Assembly: GCF_000003605.2 (NCBI RefSeq)
Contig: NW_003124153.1
Span: 1 to 11,053, forward strand
Source: Saccoglossus kowalevskii
Taxonomy: Eukaryota > Hemichordata > Enteropneusta > Harrimaniidae
Reading direction: 5' to 3'
DNA: 11,053 nucleotides
Shown here one piece after another: positions 1-8,464 of the stretch (positions are counted from its first letter, which is position 1; the number at the start of each line of letters is the position of its first letter). The position numbers and the translations under genes were made by a program. The notes below the pieces were generated by a model, which saw only the letters and a list, made by a program, of their open reading frames with translations, searched no databases and was not told where the DNA came from.

Positions 1-67
1 CAAGTTATGTGACTCTCTCATGCTCCCTCATATAGGGCTCTATTTTATTCTGTTGTCATGTCAAATA
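1..67 (+). repeat. Partial left-edge monomer (3' part)
   Basis: The window opens inside a unit, at the higher-order marker CAAGTTATG followed by CATGCT and ATAGGGCTC. The unit ends in the short form of the junction, GTCATGTCAAATACC, which lacks 9 bp found in the common form. The array therefore continues to the left. Confidence 0.9.
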
Positions 68-294
68 CCATGGTTACAAATATCAATAGAACAGTAGATA
101 TGATGCTGGGAGAGAATGGAATACTATTTGAGGGTAAAATGCAAGTAATGTCACTCTCTCACTCTCCCTCATATAGTGCTCTATTTTAATCAGTTGTCAT
201 GTCTCCTCTGTCAAATACCATGGTTACAAAGATCAGTAGAAAACTAGACATGATGCTGGGAGAGAATGGAATACTATTTGAGGGTAAAATACAA

Positions 295-302
295 GTCATG
301 TG
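295..302. promoter_or_regulatory. TCATGTGA E-box, representative of 55 units
   Basis: TCATGTGA within AGTCATGTGACT (this copy at about 296-303) is the M-box form of E-box recognised by MITF/TFE bHLH-zipper factors. By hand count it is intact in 55 of the 74 units that span the site, and one more has TCACGTGA. The changed copies are CATATG (m3, m11, m19, m21, m36, m54), TTATG (m8, m16, m32, m56, m61), TAATG (m1, m9, m15, m17, m34, m52) and CATGTGTC (m69). Function is inference. Confidence 0.35.
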
Positions 303-406
303 ACTCTCTCACTCTCCCTCATATAGTGCTCTATTTTATCATGTTGTCATGTCTCCTGTGTCAAATACCATGGTTACAAAGATCAGTAGAAAAGTAGACA
401 TGATGC

Positions 407-461
407 TGGGAGAGAATGGAATACTATTTGAGGGTAAAATACAAGTCATATGACTCTCCCA
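407..461 (+). other. Possible hairpin within monomer, TGGGAGAG / CTCTCCCA
   Basis: TGGGAGAG at 407-414 is complementary to CTCTCCCA at 454-461, leaving a 39-base loop. A second CTCTCCC at 462-468 gives an alternative 7-bp stem. Most units keep GGGAGAG and at least one CTCTCCC. Units with TTGAGAG lose the stem. The stem is short and the loop long, so stability is doubtful. Confidence 0.35.
444..455. other. 12-bp palindrome AGTCATATGACT (first of six)
   Basis: Perfect inverted repeat created when the E-box CATGTG becomes CATATG. Other copies are at 1634-1645, 2814-2825, 3114-3125, 5308-5319 and 7950-7961. Three are in cassette C copies 1-3 and one is in copy 4, so most are inherited copies of one mutation. 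Confidence 0.8.
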
Positions 462-667
462 CTCTCCCTCATATAGTGCTCTATTTTATCCTGTTGTCAT
501 GTCTCCTCTGTCAAATACCATGGTTACAAAGATCAATAGAACAGTAGACATGATGCTGGGAGAGAATGGAATACTGTTTGAAGGAAAAATACAAGTCATG
601 TGACTCTCACACTCTCCCTCATATAGTGCTCCATGTTATCCCGTTGTCATGTCTCCTGTGTAAAATA

Positions 668-1257
668 CCATGGTTACAAAGATCACTAGAACAGTAGACA
701 TGATGCTGGGAGAGAATGGAATACTATTTGAGGGAAAAATACAAGTCATGTGACTCTCACACTCTCCCTCATATAGTGCTCCATGTTATCCCGTTGTCAT
801 GTCTCCTGTGTAAAATACCATGGTTACAAAGATCAATAGAACAGTAGACATGATGCTGGGAGAGAATGGAATACTATTTGACGGGAAAATGCAAGTCATG
901 TGACTCTCTCACTCTCCCTCATATAGTGCTCTATTTTATCCTGTTGTCATGTCTCCTGTGTCAAATACTATGATTACAAAGATCAATAGAACAGTAGACA
1001 TGATGCTGGAAGAGAATGGAATACTATTTGAGGGGAAAAATACAAGTCATGTGACTCTCACTCTCCCACATATAGTGCTCTATTTTATCCCGTTGTCATG
1101 TCCCCTGTGTAAAATACCATGGTTACAAAAATCAATAGAACAGTAGACATGATGCTGGGAGAGAACGGAATACTATATGATGGAAAAATACAAGTTATGT
1201 GACTCTCTCATGCTCCCTCATATAGGGCTCTATTTTATCCTGTTGTCATGTCAAATA
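668..1257 (+). repeat. Cassette D copy 1 (m5-m8)
   Basis: Ordered series. A GATCACTAG unit is followed by a TAAAATACC unit with GACGGGAAAATGC, each preceded by CCATGTTATCCCG or its like. Then comes a CTATGATTAC-core unit with CTGGAAGAG and GAGGGGAAAAA. The last is an AGAACGG unit carrying the CATGCT / ATAGGGCTC marker and the short junction. The same series is at 4201 and 8465, and partly at 1856. Confidence 0.8.
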
Positions 1258-1705
1258 CCATGGTTACAAATATCAATAGAACAGTAGATATGATGCTGGG
1301 AGAGAATGGAATACTATTTGAGGGTAAAATGCAAGTAATGTCACTCTCTCACTCTCCCTCATATAGTGCTCTATTTTAATCAGTTGTCATGTCTCCTCTG
1401 TCAAATACCATGGTTACAAAGATCAGTAGAAAAGTAGACATGATGCTGGGAGAGAATGGAATACTATTTGAGGGTAAAATACAAGTCATGTGACTCTCTC
1501 ACTCTCCCTCATATAGTGCTCTATTTTATCATGTTGTCATGTCTCCTGTGTCAAATACCATGGTTACAAAGATCAGTAGAAAAGTAGACATGATGCTGGG
1601 AGAGAATGGAATACTATTTGAGGGTAAAATACAAGTCATATGACTCCCACTCTCCCTCATATAGTGCTCTATTTTATCCTGTTGTCATGTCTCCTCTGTC
1701 AAATA
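1258..1705 (+). repeat. Cassette C copy 2 (m9-m11)
   Basis: Matches 68-517 at offset 1190 almost base for base. It ends with a 2-bp loss (CATATGACTCCCACTC instead of CATATGACTCTCCCACTC), which gives the 148-bp spacing. Confidence 0.8.
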
Positions 1706-1855
1706 CCATGGTTACAAAAATCAATAGAACAGAAGACATGATGCTGGGAGAGAATGGAATACTATTTGAGGGTAAAATGCAAGTCATGTGACTCTCTCTC
1801 TCTCCCTCATATAATGCTCTATTTTATTCCGTTGTCATGTCTCCTGTGTAAAATA

Positions 1856-2145
1856 CCATGGTTACAAAGATCAATAGAACAGTAGACATGATGCTGGGAG
1901 AGAATGGAATACTATTTGACGGGAAAATGCAAGTCATGTGACTCTCTCACTCTCCCTCATATAGTGCTCTATTTTATCCTGTTGTCATGTCTCCTGTGTC
2001 AAATACTATGATTACAAAGATCAATAGAACAGTAGACATGATGCTGGAAGAGAATGGAATACTATTTGAGGGGAAAAATACAAGTCATGTGACTCTCACT
2101 CTCCCTCATATAGTGCTCTATTTTATCCCGTTGTCATGTCAAATA
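1856..2145 (+). repeat. Cassette D, partial copy (m13-m14)
   Basis: Only the TAAAATACC unit (with GACGGGAAAATGC) and the CTATGA unit are present. The GATCACTAG unit in front and the AGAACGG unit behind are missing. The CTATGA unit runs straight into a short-junction unit, which indicates a recombination join near 2128-2140. Confidence 0.75.
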
Positions 2146-2295
2146 CCATGGTTACAAATATCAATAGAACAATAGATATGATGCTGGGAGAGAATGGAAT
2201 ACTATTTGAGGGTAAAATGCAAGTAATGTCACTCTCTCACTCTCCCTCATATAGTGCTCTATTTTAATCAGTTGTCATGTCTCCTCTGTCAAATA

Positions 2296-2436
2296 CCATG
2301 GTTACAAAGATCAATAGAACAGTAGACATGATGCTGGGAGAGAACGGAATACTATATGATGGAAAAATACAAGTTATGCGACTCTCTCATGCTCCCTCAT
2401 ATAGGGCTCTATTTTATCCTGTTGTCATGTCAAATA
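2296..2436 (+). repeat. Chimeric monomer m16
   Basis: The approach to this unit (TTTTAATCAGTTG, CTCCTCTG) is that of the second unit of cassette C. Its right part (AGAACGG, TATATGATGG, CATGCT, ATAGGGCTC) is that of m8; TATATGATGG is seen only in m8 and m16. The crossover lies between about 2290 and 2345. It also carries GTTATGCGAC, a private CpG. Confidence 0.75.
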
Positions 2437-2887
2437 CCATGGTTACAAATATCAATAGAACAATAGATATGATGCTGGGAGAGAATGGAATACTATTTGA
2501 GGGTAAAATGCAAGTAATGTCACTCTCTCACTCTCCCTCATATAGTGCTCTATTTTAATCAGTTGTCATGTCTCCTCTGTCAAATACCATGGTTACAAAA
2601 GATCAGTAGAAAAGTAGACATGATGCTGGGAGAGAATGGAATACTATTTGAGGGTAAAATACAAGTCACGTGACTCTCTCACTCTCCCTCATATAGTGCT
2701 CTATTTTATCATGTTGTCATGTCTCCTGTGTCAAATACCATGGTTACAAAGATCAGTAGAAAAGTAGACATGATGCTGGGAGAGAATGGAATACTATTTG
2801 AGGGTAAAATACAAGTCATATGACTCTCCCACTCTCCCTCATATAGTGCTCTATTTTATCCTGTTGTCATGTCTCCTCTGTCAAATA
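2437..2887 (+). repeat. Cassette C copy 3 (m17-m19)
   Basis: Same three-unit order at offset 1179-1180 from copy 2. Private differences are ACAATAGATATG in m17 (shared with m15), an extra A in m18 (TTACAAAAGATC, giving a 151-bp spacing), and CACGTG instead of CATGTG in m18. Confidence 0.8.
2664..2675. promoter_or_regulatory. Perfect palindromic E-box AGTCACGTGACT
   Basis: Single occurrence of the CACGTG form of the E-box that most units carry as CATGTG. The 12 bases are a perfect inverted repeat, and GTCACGTGAC is the classic high-affinity USF/MiT-TFE type site. No promoter is visible nearby, so only binding potential is claimed. Confidence 0.4.
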
Positions 2888-3337
2888 CCATGGTTACAAA
2901 AATCAATAGAACAGAAGACATGATGCTGGGAGAGAATGGAATACTATTTGAGGGTAAAATGCAAGTCATGTGACTCTCTCACTCTCCCTCATATAATGCT
3001 CTATTTTATTCCGTTGTCATGTCTCCTGTGTGAAATACCATGGTTACAAAGATCAGTAGAAATGTAGACATGATGCTGGGAGAGAATGGAATACTATTTG
3101 AGGGTAAAATACAAGTCATATGACTCTCCCACTCTCCCTCATATAGTGCTCTATTTTATCCTGTTGTCATGTCTCCTCTGTCAAATACCATGGTTACAAA
3201 AATCAATAGAACAGTAGACATGATGCTGGGAGAGAATGGAATACTATTTGACGGGAAAATACAAGTCATGTGACTCTCTCACTCTCCCTCATATAGTGCT
3301 CTATTTTATCCTGTTGTCATGTCTCCTGTGACAACTA

Positions 3338-3617
3338 CCATGGTTACAAAGATCAGTAGAAAAGTAGACATGATTCTTGAGAGAATGGAATACTATTTGA
3401 GGGTAAAATACAAGTCATGTGAATCTCCCACTCTCCCTCATATAGTGCTCTATTTTATCCTGTTATGTGTCAAATACCATGGTTACAAAGATCAATAGAA
3501 CAGTAGACATGATGCTTGAGAGAATGGAATACTATTTGAGGGTAAAATACAAGTCATGTGACTCTCCCACTCATAGTGCTCTATTTTATCCTGTTGTCAT
3601 GTCTCCTCTGTCAAATA
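3338..3617 (+). repeat. Cassette E copy 1 (m23-m24)
   Basis: Two-unit cassette. A CAACTACC unit with TTGAGAG (1 bp shorter than CTGGGAGAG) is followed by a unit with the ATGTGTCAAAT junction, which lacks 7 bp. This copy lost 3 more bp (TGTTATGTGTC), giving the 139-bp spacing. m24 also lost 8 bp in CCCACTCATAGTG. Confidence 0.7.
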
Positions 3618-4050
3618 CCATGGTTACAAAAATCAATAGAACAGAAGACATGATGCTGGGAGAGAATGGAATACTATTTGAGGGAAAAATACAAGTCATG
3701 TGACTCTCTCACTCTCCCTCATATAGTGCTCTATTTTATCCTGTTGTCATGTCTCCTGTGACAACTACCATGGTTACAAAGATCAGTAGAAAAGTAGACA
3801 TGATGCTTGAGAGAATGGAATACTATTTGAGGGTAAAATGCAAGTCATGTGACTCTCCCACTCTCCCTCATATAGTGCTCTATTTTATGCTGTTGTCATG
3901 TGTCAAATACCATGGTTACAAAGATCAATAGAACAGTAGACATGATGCTGGGAGAGAATGGAATACTGTTTGAGAGAAAAATGCAAGTCATGTGACTCTC
4001 CCACTCTCCCTCATATAGTGCTCTATTTTATCCTGTTGTTATGTCAAATA
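3618..4050 (+). repeat. Segment duplicated at 5382 (m25-m27, cassette E copy 2)
   Basis: ACAGAAGAC unit, CAACTACC plus TTGAGAG unit, then the 7-bp-deleted junction unit with CTGTTTGAGAG. Cores 3618, 3768 and 3910 match 5382, 5532 and 5674 at a constant offset of 1764. Confidence 0.75.
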
Positions 4051-4915
4051 TCATGGTTACAAAGATCAATAGAACAGTAGACATGATGCTGGGAGAGAAT
4101 GGAATACTGTTTGAGAGAAAAATGCAAGTCATGTGACTCTCTCACTCTCCCTCATATAGTGCTCTATTTTATCCTGTTGTTATGTCTCCTGTGTCAACTA
4201 CCATGGTTACAAAGATCACTAGAACAGTAGACATGATGCTGGGAGAGAATGGAATACTATTTGAGGGAAAAATACAAGTCATGTGACTCTCACACTCTCC
4301 CTCATATAGTGCTCCATGTTATCCCGTTGTCATGTCTCCTGTGTAAAATACCATGGTTACAAAGATCAATAGAACAGTAGACATGATGCTGGGAGAGAAT
4401 GGAATACTATTTGACGGGAAAATGCAAGTCATGTGACTCTCTCACTCTCCCTCATATAGTGCTCTATTTTATCCTGTTGTCATGTCTCCTGTGTCAAATA
4501 CTATGATTACAAAGATCAATAGAACAGTAGACATGATGCTGGAAGAGAATGGAATACTATTTGAGGGGAAAAATACAAGTCATGTGACTCTCACTCTCCC
4601 TCATATAGTGCTCTATTTTATCCCGTTGTCATGTCTCCTGTGTATAATAACATGGTTACAAAGATCAATAGAACAGTAGACATGATGCTGGGAGAGAACG
4701 GAATACTATTTGATGGAGAAATACAAGTTATGTGACTCTCTCATGCTCCCTCATATAGGGCTCTATTTTATCCTGTTGTCATGTCAAATACCATGGTTAC
4801 AAAGATCAATAGAACAGTAGACATGATGCTGGGGGAGAATGGAATACTATTTGAGGGTAAAATGCAAGTCATGTGACTCTCTCACACTCCCTCATATAGT
4901 GCTCTATTTTATCCT
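3993..4915 (+). repeat. ~920-bp duplicated segment, copy 1 (contains cassette D copy 2)
   Basis: Spans the end of m27 to m33. It aligns without net indel to 8257-9179 at an offset of exactly 4264: cores 4051, 4201, 4351, 4501, 4650 and 4791 pair with 8315, 8465, 8615, 8765, 8914 and 9055. It includes CAACTACC followed by GATCACTAG, TAAAATACC, CTATGA, AGAACGG and a short unit. A few private changes are visible (TCATGG core at 4051, ACATGG core at 4650). The match decays on both sides. Confidence 0.8.
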
Positions 4916-4931
4916 GTTGTCATGTCAAATA

Positions 4932-5381
4932 CCATGGTTACAAAGATCAATAGAACAGTAGATATGATGCTGGGAGAGAATGGAATACTATTTGAGGGTA
5001 AAATGCAAGTAATGTCACTCTCTCACTCTCCCTCATATAGTGCTCTATTTTAATCAGTTGTCATGTCTCCTCTGTCAAATACCATGGTTACAAAGATCAG
5101 TAGAAAAGTAGACATGATGCTGGGAGAGAATGGAATACTATTTGAGGGTAAAATACAAGTCATGTGACTCTCTCATTCTCCCTCATATAGTGCTCTATTT
5201 TATCCTGTTGTCATGTCTCCTGTGTCAAATACCATGGTTACAAAGATCAGTAGAAAAGTAGACATGATGCTGGGAGAGAATGGAATACTATTTGAGGGTA
5301 AAATACAAGTCATATGACTCTCCCACTCTCCCTCATACAGTGCTCTATTTTATCCTGTTGTCATGTCTCCTCTGTCAAATA
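4932..5381 (+). repeat. Cassette C copy 4 (m34-m36)
   Basis: Same three-unit order, about 2495 bp after copy 3. m34 has AAGATCAATAG instead of TATCAATAG. The third unit is preceded by TTTTATCCTGTTG, without the CATG change of the other copies. It still ends in AGTCATATGACT and leads into an ACAGAAGAC unit, as copies 2 and 3 do. Confidence 0.75.
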
Positions 5382-5822
5382 CCATGGTTACAAAAATCAA
5401 TAGAACAGAAGACATGATGCTGGGAGAGAATGGAATACTATTTGAGGGAAAAATACAAGTCATGTGACTCTCTCACTCTCCCTCATATAGTGCTCTATTT
5501 TATCCTGTTGTCATGTCTCCTGTGACAACTACCATGGTTACAAAGATCAGTAGAAAAGTAGACATGATGCTTGAGAGAATGGAATACTATTTGAGGGTAA
5601 AATGCAATTCATGTGACTCTCCCACTCTCCCTCATACAGTGCTCTATTTTATCCTGTTGTCATGTGTCAAATACCATGGTTACAAGATCAATAGAACAGT
5701 AGACATGATGCTGGGAGAGAATGGAATACTGTTTGAGAGAAAAATGCAAGTCATGTGACTCTCTCACTCTCCCTCATATAGTGCTCTATTTTATCCTGTT
5801 GTCATGTCTCCTGTGTCAACTA
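5382..5822 (+). repeat. Second copy of the 1764-offset segment (m37-m39, cassette E copy 3)
   Basis: Same subtype order as 3618-4050. Private differences are TGCAATTCATG in m38, CATACAG in place of CATATAG, and TTACAAGATC (one A lost) in m39, which gives a 149-bp spacing. Confidence 0.75.
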
Positions 5823-5971
5823 CCATGGTTACAAAGATCAGTAGAAAAGTAGACATGATGCTGGAAGAGAATGGAATACTATTTGAGGGGAAAAATACAA
5901 GTCATGTGACTCTCACTCTCCCTCATATAGTGCTCTATTTTATTCCGTTGTCATGTCTCCTGTGTCAAATA
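5823..5971 (+). repeat. Chimeric monomer m40
   Basis: The left half is the CAACTACC / GATCAGTAG subtype. The right half has CTGGAAGAG, GAGGGGAAAAATAC and the shortened GACTCTCACTCTCCC, which otherwise travel with CTATGA-core units (968, 2006, 4501, 8765). The switch lies between about 5840 and 5862. Gene conversion or unequal crossing-over is the likely cause. Confidence 0.65.
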
Positions 5972-6504
5972 CCATGGTTACAAAGATCAGTAGAAAAGTA
6001 GACATGATGCTGGGAGAGAATGGAATACTATTTGAGGGAAAAATACAAGTCATGTGACTCTCCCACTCTCCCTCATATAGTGCTCTATTTTATCCTGTTG
6101 TTATGTCAAATACCATGGTTACAAAGATCAATAGAAGAGTAGACATGATGCTGGGAGAGAATGGAATACTATTTGAGGATAAAATGCAAGTCATGTGACT
6201 CTCTCACTCTCCCTCATATAGTGCTCTATTTTATCCTGTTGTCATGTCTCCTGTGTCAAATACCATGGTTACAAAGGTCAGTAGAAAAGTAGACATGAGG
6301 CTTGAGAGAATGGAATACTATTTGAGGGTAAAATACAAGTCATGTGACTCTCCCACTTTCTCTCATATAGTGCTCTATTTTATCATGTTGTCATGTCTCC
6401 TGTGTCAAATACCATGGTTACAAAGATCATTAGAACAGTAGACATGATGCTGGGAGAGAATGGAATAATATTTGAGGGTAAAATACAAGTCATGTGACTC
6501 TCCC

Positions 6505-6990
6505 TCATATAGTGCTCTATTTTATCCTGTTGTTATGTCAAATACCATGGTTACAAAGATCGGCAGAACAGTAGACATGATGCTGGGAGAGAATGGAATA
6601 CTGTTTGAGAGAAAAATGCAAGTCATGTGACTCTCTCACTCTCCCTCATATAGTGCTCTATTTTATCCTGTTGTCATGTCTCCTGTGTCAACTACCATGG
6701 TTACAAAGATCAGTAGAAAAGTAGACATGATGCTTGAGAGAATGGAATAATATTTGAAGGTAAAATACAAGTCATGTGACTCTCCCACTCTCCCTCATAT
6801 AGTGCTCTATTTTATCCCGTTGTCATGTGTCAAATACCATGGTTACAAAGATCAATAGAACAGTCGACATGATGCTGGGAGAGAATGGAATACTATTTGA
6901 GGGTAAAATACAAGTCATGTGACTCTCCCACTCTTCCTCATATAGTGCTCTATTTTATGCCTTTGTCATGTCTCCTGTGTCAAATACCAT
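6505..6990 (+). repeat. Segment duplicated at 9747 (m45-m47), with 133-bp spacing
   Basis: Opens with the shortest spacing in the window: an 8-bp loss (GACTCTCCCTCATATAG) plus the 9-bp junction loss before the core at 6545. Next come a CTGTTTGAGAG unit, a CAACTACC/TTGAGAG unit and a 7-bp-deleted junction unit. Cores 6545, 6695, 6837 and 6987 match 9787, 9937, 10079 and 10229 at constant offset 3242. GATCGGCAG is private to this copy. Confidence 0.75.
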
Positions 6991-7106
6991 GGTTACAAAG
7001 ATCAGTAGAAAAGTAGACATGATGCTGGGAGAGAATGGAATACTATTTGAGGGTAAAATACAAGTCATGTGACTCTCCCACTCTCCCTCATATAGTGCTC
7101 TATTTT

Positions 7107-7160
7107 GTCCTGTTGTCATGTCTACTGTGTCAAATACCATGGTTACAAAGATCAGTAGAA
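7107..7160 (+). repeat. TTTGTCC / TCTACTG junction variant, copy 1
   Basis: TTTTGTCC (normally TTTTATCC) is followed by GTCATGTCTACTGTGTC (normally CTCCTG). Both changes recur together near 7843-7870, five units later. On the minus strand the A-to-G change at 7107 turns a TAA into CAA, so the reverse frame reads on here. Confidence 0.65.
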
Positions 7161-7389
7161 AAGTAGACATGATGCTGGGAGAGAATGGAATACTATTTGA
7201 GGATAAAATGCAAGTCATGTGACTCTCTCACTCTCCCTCATATAGTGCTCTATTTTATCCTGTTGTCATGTCTCCTGTGTCAAATATCATGGTTACAAAG
7301 ATGAGTAGAAAAGTAGACATAATGCTTGAGAGTATGGAATACTATTTGAGGGTAAAATACAAGTCATGTGACTCTCCCACTCTCCCTCA

Positions 7390-7576
7390 TATAGTACTCT
7401 ATTTTATCCTGTTGTCATGTCTCCTATGTCAAATACCATGGTTACAAAGATCAGTAGAAAAGTAGACATGATGCTGGGAGAGAATGGAATACTATTTGAG
7501 GGAAAAATACAAGTCATGTGACTCTCCCACTCTCCCTCATATAGTGCTCTATTTTACCCTGTTGTTATGTCAAATA
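7390..7576 (+). repeat. ATAGTACTC / CTCCTATG variant, copy 1 (m51)
   Basis: The unit before core 7436 carries ATAGTACTC (normally ATAGTGCTC) and CTCCTATGTC (normally CTCCTGTGTC). The same linked pair precedes core 7727, 291 bp on. A short unit lies between them, so this is a recent two-unit duplication. Confidence 0.7.
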
Positions 7577-7680
7577 CCATGGTTACAAAGATCAATAGAA
7601 CAGTAGACATGATGCTGGGAGAGAATGGAATACTATTTGAGGGTAAAATACAAGTAATGTGACTCTCCCACTCTCCCTCA

Positions 7681-7874
7681 TATAGTACTCTATTTTATCC
7701 TGTTGTCATGTCTCCTATGTCAAATACCATGGTTACAAAGATCAGTAGAAAAGTAGACATTGATGCTGGGAGAGAATGGAATACTATTTGAGGGTAAATA
7801 CAAGTCATGTGACTCTCCCACTCTCCTCATATAGTGCTCTATTTGTCCTGTAGTCATGTCTACTGTGTCAAATA
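7681..7874 (+). repeat. ATAGTACTC / CTCCTATG variant, copy 2 (m53)
   Basis: Partner of 7390-7576. Private indels are ACATTGATGCTGGG (extra T) and GAGGGTAAATAC (one A lost). Confidence 0.7.
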
Positions 7875-7890
7875 CCATGGTTACAAAGAT
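7843..7890 (+). repeat. TTTGTCC / TCTACTG junction variant, copy 2
   Basis: Shares the two linked changes with the unit before core 7137. Extra private changes are loss of two T (CTATTTGTCC), TGTAGTCATG, and a lost C in CTCTCCTCAT just upstream. Confidence 0.65.
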
Positions 7891-8464
7891 CAGTAGAAAA
7901 GTAGACATGATGCTTGAGAGAATGGAATACTATTTGAGGGTAAAATACAAGTCATATGACTCTCCCACTCTCCCTCATATAGTGCTCTATTTTATCCTGT
8001 TGTCATGTCTCCTCTGTCAAATACCATGGTTACAAAAATCAATAGAACAGAAGACATGATACAGGGAGAGAATGGAATACTATTTGAGGGAAAAATACAA
8101 GTCATGTGACTTTCTCACTCTCCCTCATATAATGCTCTATTTTATTCCGTTGTCATGTCTCCTGTGTCAAATACCATGGTTACAAAGATCAGTAGAAAAG
8201 TAGACATGATGCTGGGAGAGAATGGAATACTATTCGAGGGTAAAATACAAGTTATGTGACTCTCCCACTCTCCCTCATATAGTGCTCTATTTTATCCTGT
8301 TGTTATGTCAAATACCATGGTTACAAAGATCAATAGAACAGTAGACATGATGCTGGGAGAGAATGGAATACTGTTTGAGAGAAAAATGCAAGTCATGTGA
8401 CTCTCTCACTCTCCCTCATATAGTGCTCTATTTTATCCTGTTGTCATGTTTCCTGTGTCAACTA
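7875..8464 (+). repeat. Four-unit segment duplicated at 9355 (m54-m57)
   Basis: A TTGAGAG unit, an ACAGAAGAC unit, a unit preceded by TTTTATTCCGTTG and a short CTGTTTGAGAG unit. Cores 7875, 8024 and 8174 pair with 9355, 9504 and 9654 at offset 1480. The fourth pairs at 1472 because 9787 has the extra 8-bp loss. Confidence 0.7.

Larger units (their letters stand above)
68..517 (+). repeat. Cassette C copy 1 (m1-m3)
   Basis: Three-unit cassette. The first unit has TATCAATAG and GTAATGTCAC. The second is preceded by the diagnostic TTTTAATCAGTTG (normally TTTTATCCTGTTG) and carries CTCCTCTG. The third is preceded by ATCATGTTG and ends in the palindromic AGTCATATGACT. The same order returns at 1258, 2437 and 4932, so the cassette spreads as a unit. 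Confidence 0.8.
1..1190 (+). repeat. Higher-order block 1 (8 monomers)
   Basis: Bounded by the CAAGTTATG / ATAGGGCTC marker at 1 and 1191. It holds m1 to m8. The order is: a short-junction unit with GTAATGTCAC; a unit preceded by TTTTAATCAGTTG; two ordinary units; two TAAAATACC units preceded by CCATGTTATCCCG; a CTATGA-core unit; and an AGAACGG unit. The first ~450 bp match 1191-1640 at an offset of exactly 1190, with only a few differences seen (for example C to G in AAACTAG versus AAAGTAG). This is the clearest reference copy of the higher-order repeat. Confidence 0.85.
1191..2369 (+). repeat. Higher-order block 2 (8 monomers, rearranged)
   Basis: Holds m9 to m16, from the marker at 1191 to the marker at 2370. 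m9 to m11 repeat m1 to m3. m12 is the ACAGAAGAC subtype, where block 1 has ACAGTAGAC. m13 and m14 correspond to m6 and m7. One of the two TAAAATACC units is therefore missing. The last two units are out of order: m15 repeats the m9 type, and m16 is a chimera. The length stays at 8 units although the content changed. Confidence 0.8.
2370..4723 (+). repeat. Higher-order block 3 (16 monomers)
   Basis: Holds m17 to m32, 2354 bp between markers, about twice blocks 1 and 2. m17 to m20 repeat m9 to m12 at offset ~1180. The middle introduces the TTGAGAG and CAACTACC subtypes. The end (m29 to m32) returns to the CACTAG, TAAAATACC, CTATGA, AGAACGG series seen at m5 to m8. It may be two old 8-unit blocks whose internal marker was lost. 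That is inference from length only. Confidence 0.75.

Noticed and set aside
170-190. TATA-like CTATTTTAT in every unit as a promoter
   Set aside because: An A+T-rich stretch in a repeat with no initiator, downstream gene or other promoter sign; not enough to call.
460-490. Resemblance of CATATAGTGCTCT to a motif common in salmonid fish repeats (TATATAGTGCACT)
   Set aside because: About a dozen bases with mismatches, recalled from memory; too short to support a species call.
1826-1840. AATAAA polyadenylation signal on the minus strand in TTTTATTCC units
   Set aside because: It is a one-base variant of the common TTTTATCC, scattered in a few units with no gene upstream.
6955-7908. Two minus-strand open frames (6955-7218 and 7720-7908)
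   Set aside because: These are the reverse frame of the satellite running through one normally present stop after an A-to-G change on the + strand. No independent sign of coding.
8230-8250. Possible CENP-B box around TTCGAGGG
   Set aside because: The required pattern TTCG-4N-A-2N-CGGG is not met here. Most units contain no TTCG or CGGG at all.
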